Positions 5,762 to 5,904 of a stretch of 5,904 bases of DNA are shown here, in pieces. Source of the DNA: JBMNNS01 sp050942625 (GTDB taxonomy: Bacteria; Bacillota; Dethiobacteria; DTU022; UBA8154); NCBI GenBank assembly GCA_050942625.1, contig JBMNNS010000094.1:1-5904 (forward strand), given 5' to 3'. The notes beneath the pieces were generated by a model. That model was not told the origin of the DNA. It did no database searches and saw nothing but the letters and a program-made list of their open reading frames with translations. Both the position numbers and the translations under genes were made by a program. How positions within the stretch are numbered: position 1 is the stretch's first letter; every line of letters begins with the position of its first letter.

Positions 5762-5904
5762 AGATCCTATACTAAAAAGAGCAACGAAAAAGAAAAGGAA
5801 TTCATAGAGTTGTTGGAAACGTGGCAGCAGATATGGCTGTTCTTCTTTAAGGATATCCAGGGCGCTTTTACCGCTATCAGCTTGGTTTAGCAAGTTTAGT
5901 TGGT
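5657..5904 (-). CDS. Unrecognised partial open frame reaching the right edge
   Basis: On the minus strand a frame is open from the window edge to a stop at 5657. Its first part (LLNQADSGKSALDILKEEQP, then YLLPRFQQLYEFL, about 5896-5797) has the mixed charged and hydrophobic make-up of a real helical protein. The later part (FFFVALFSIGSFL and beyond) runs antisense to the gerAA tail and looks less natural. A TTG at 5893-5891 is the first possible start, but the frame continues to the edge, so the gene may begin outside. I do not recognise a family. It may be the end of a small gene whose 3' part was replaced by the rearrangement, or it may not be coding. A competing plus-strand frame (5717-5890) covers the same bases. 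Confidence 0.25.
   Translation of the reverse strand, partial: QLNLLNQADSGKSALDILKEEQPYLLPRFQQLYEFLFFFVALFSIGSFLTRGAGFLPGALPHGFTVACEAWGEKPSATRRG

Noticed and set aside
5717..5890. Plus-strand 57-residue frame MRQRPGQKPR... as a separate small gene
   Set aside because: Its first part is better explained as the frameshifted GerA tail. No ribosome binding site precedes the ATG, and the part after about 5765 conflicts with a more protein-like minus-strand frame.

Overview
The window most resembles an endospore-forming member of the Firmicutes, probably class Clostridia. Three things suggest this. PfkA carries the Bacillus-like allosteric set. The pyruvate kinase has the extra C-terminal PEP-utilising domain common in Firmicutes. 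The right-hand part holds wrecked genes for a GerA-type spore germinant receptor. Ribosome binding sites are G-rich, and two of the four intact genes start with TTG. The species cannot be named from the sequence.

Left part (20-4582, + strand): four intact genes run in the same direction with short gaps. They are pfkA (6-phosphofructokinase), pyk (pyruvate kinase), a YbgC/FadM-type hotdog acyl-CoA thioesterase and a DUF1015 protein of unknown function. The first three are 14 and 21 bases apart, so they are very likely co-transcribed. They pair the committed and the final steps of glycolysis, and the thioesterase may act on acyl-CoAs. A 100-base gap (3199-3298) precedes the DUF1015 gene and contains two overlapping inverted repeats that cannot form together. 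Two hairpin/T-tract structures near 4583-4684 fit terminators, one for each strand.

Right part (4614-5904): this is a degraded and rearranged germination locus. The minus strand carries the C-terminal two thirds or so of a GerAB-type permease, broken by a one-base frameshift near 5060. At about 5425-5437 it is joined directly to the C-terminal end of a GerAA-type protein on the plus strand, which itself shifts frame near 5698. In intact operons these genes point the same way. The 5'-broken end to 5'-broken end arrangement is what one junction of an inversion with endpoints inside both genes would produce. The last 140 bases hold a short open frame on the minus strand that reaches the window edge and was not recognised.

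The main unusual signal is the gerAB/gerAA inversion scar. I see no new defence system, mobile element, CRISPR array, tRNA or rRNA here.
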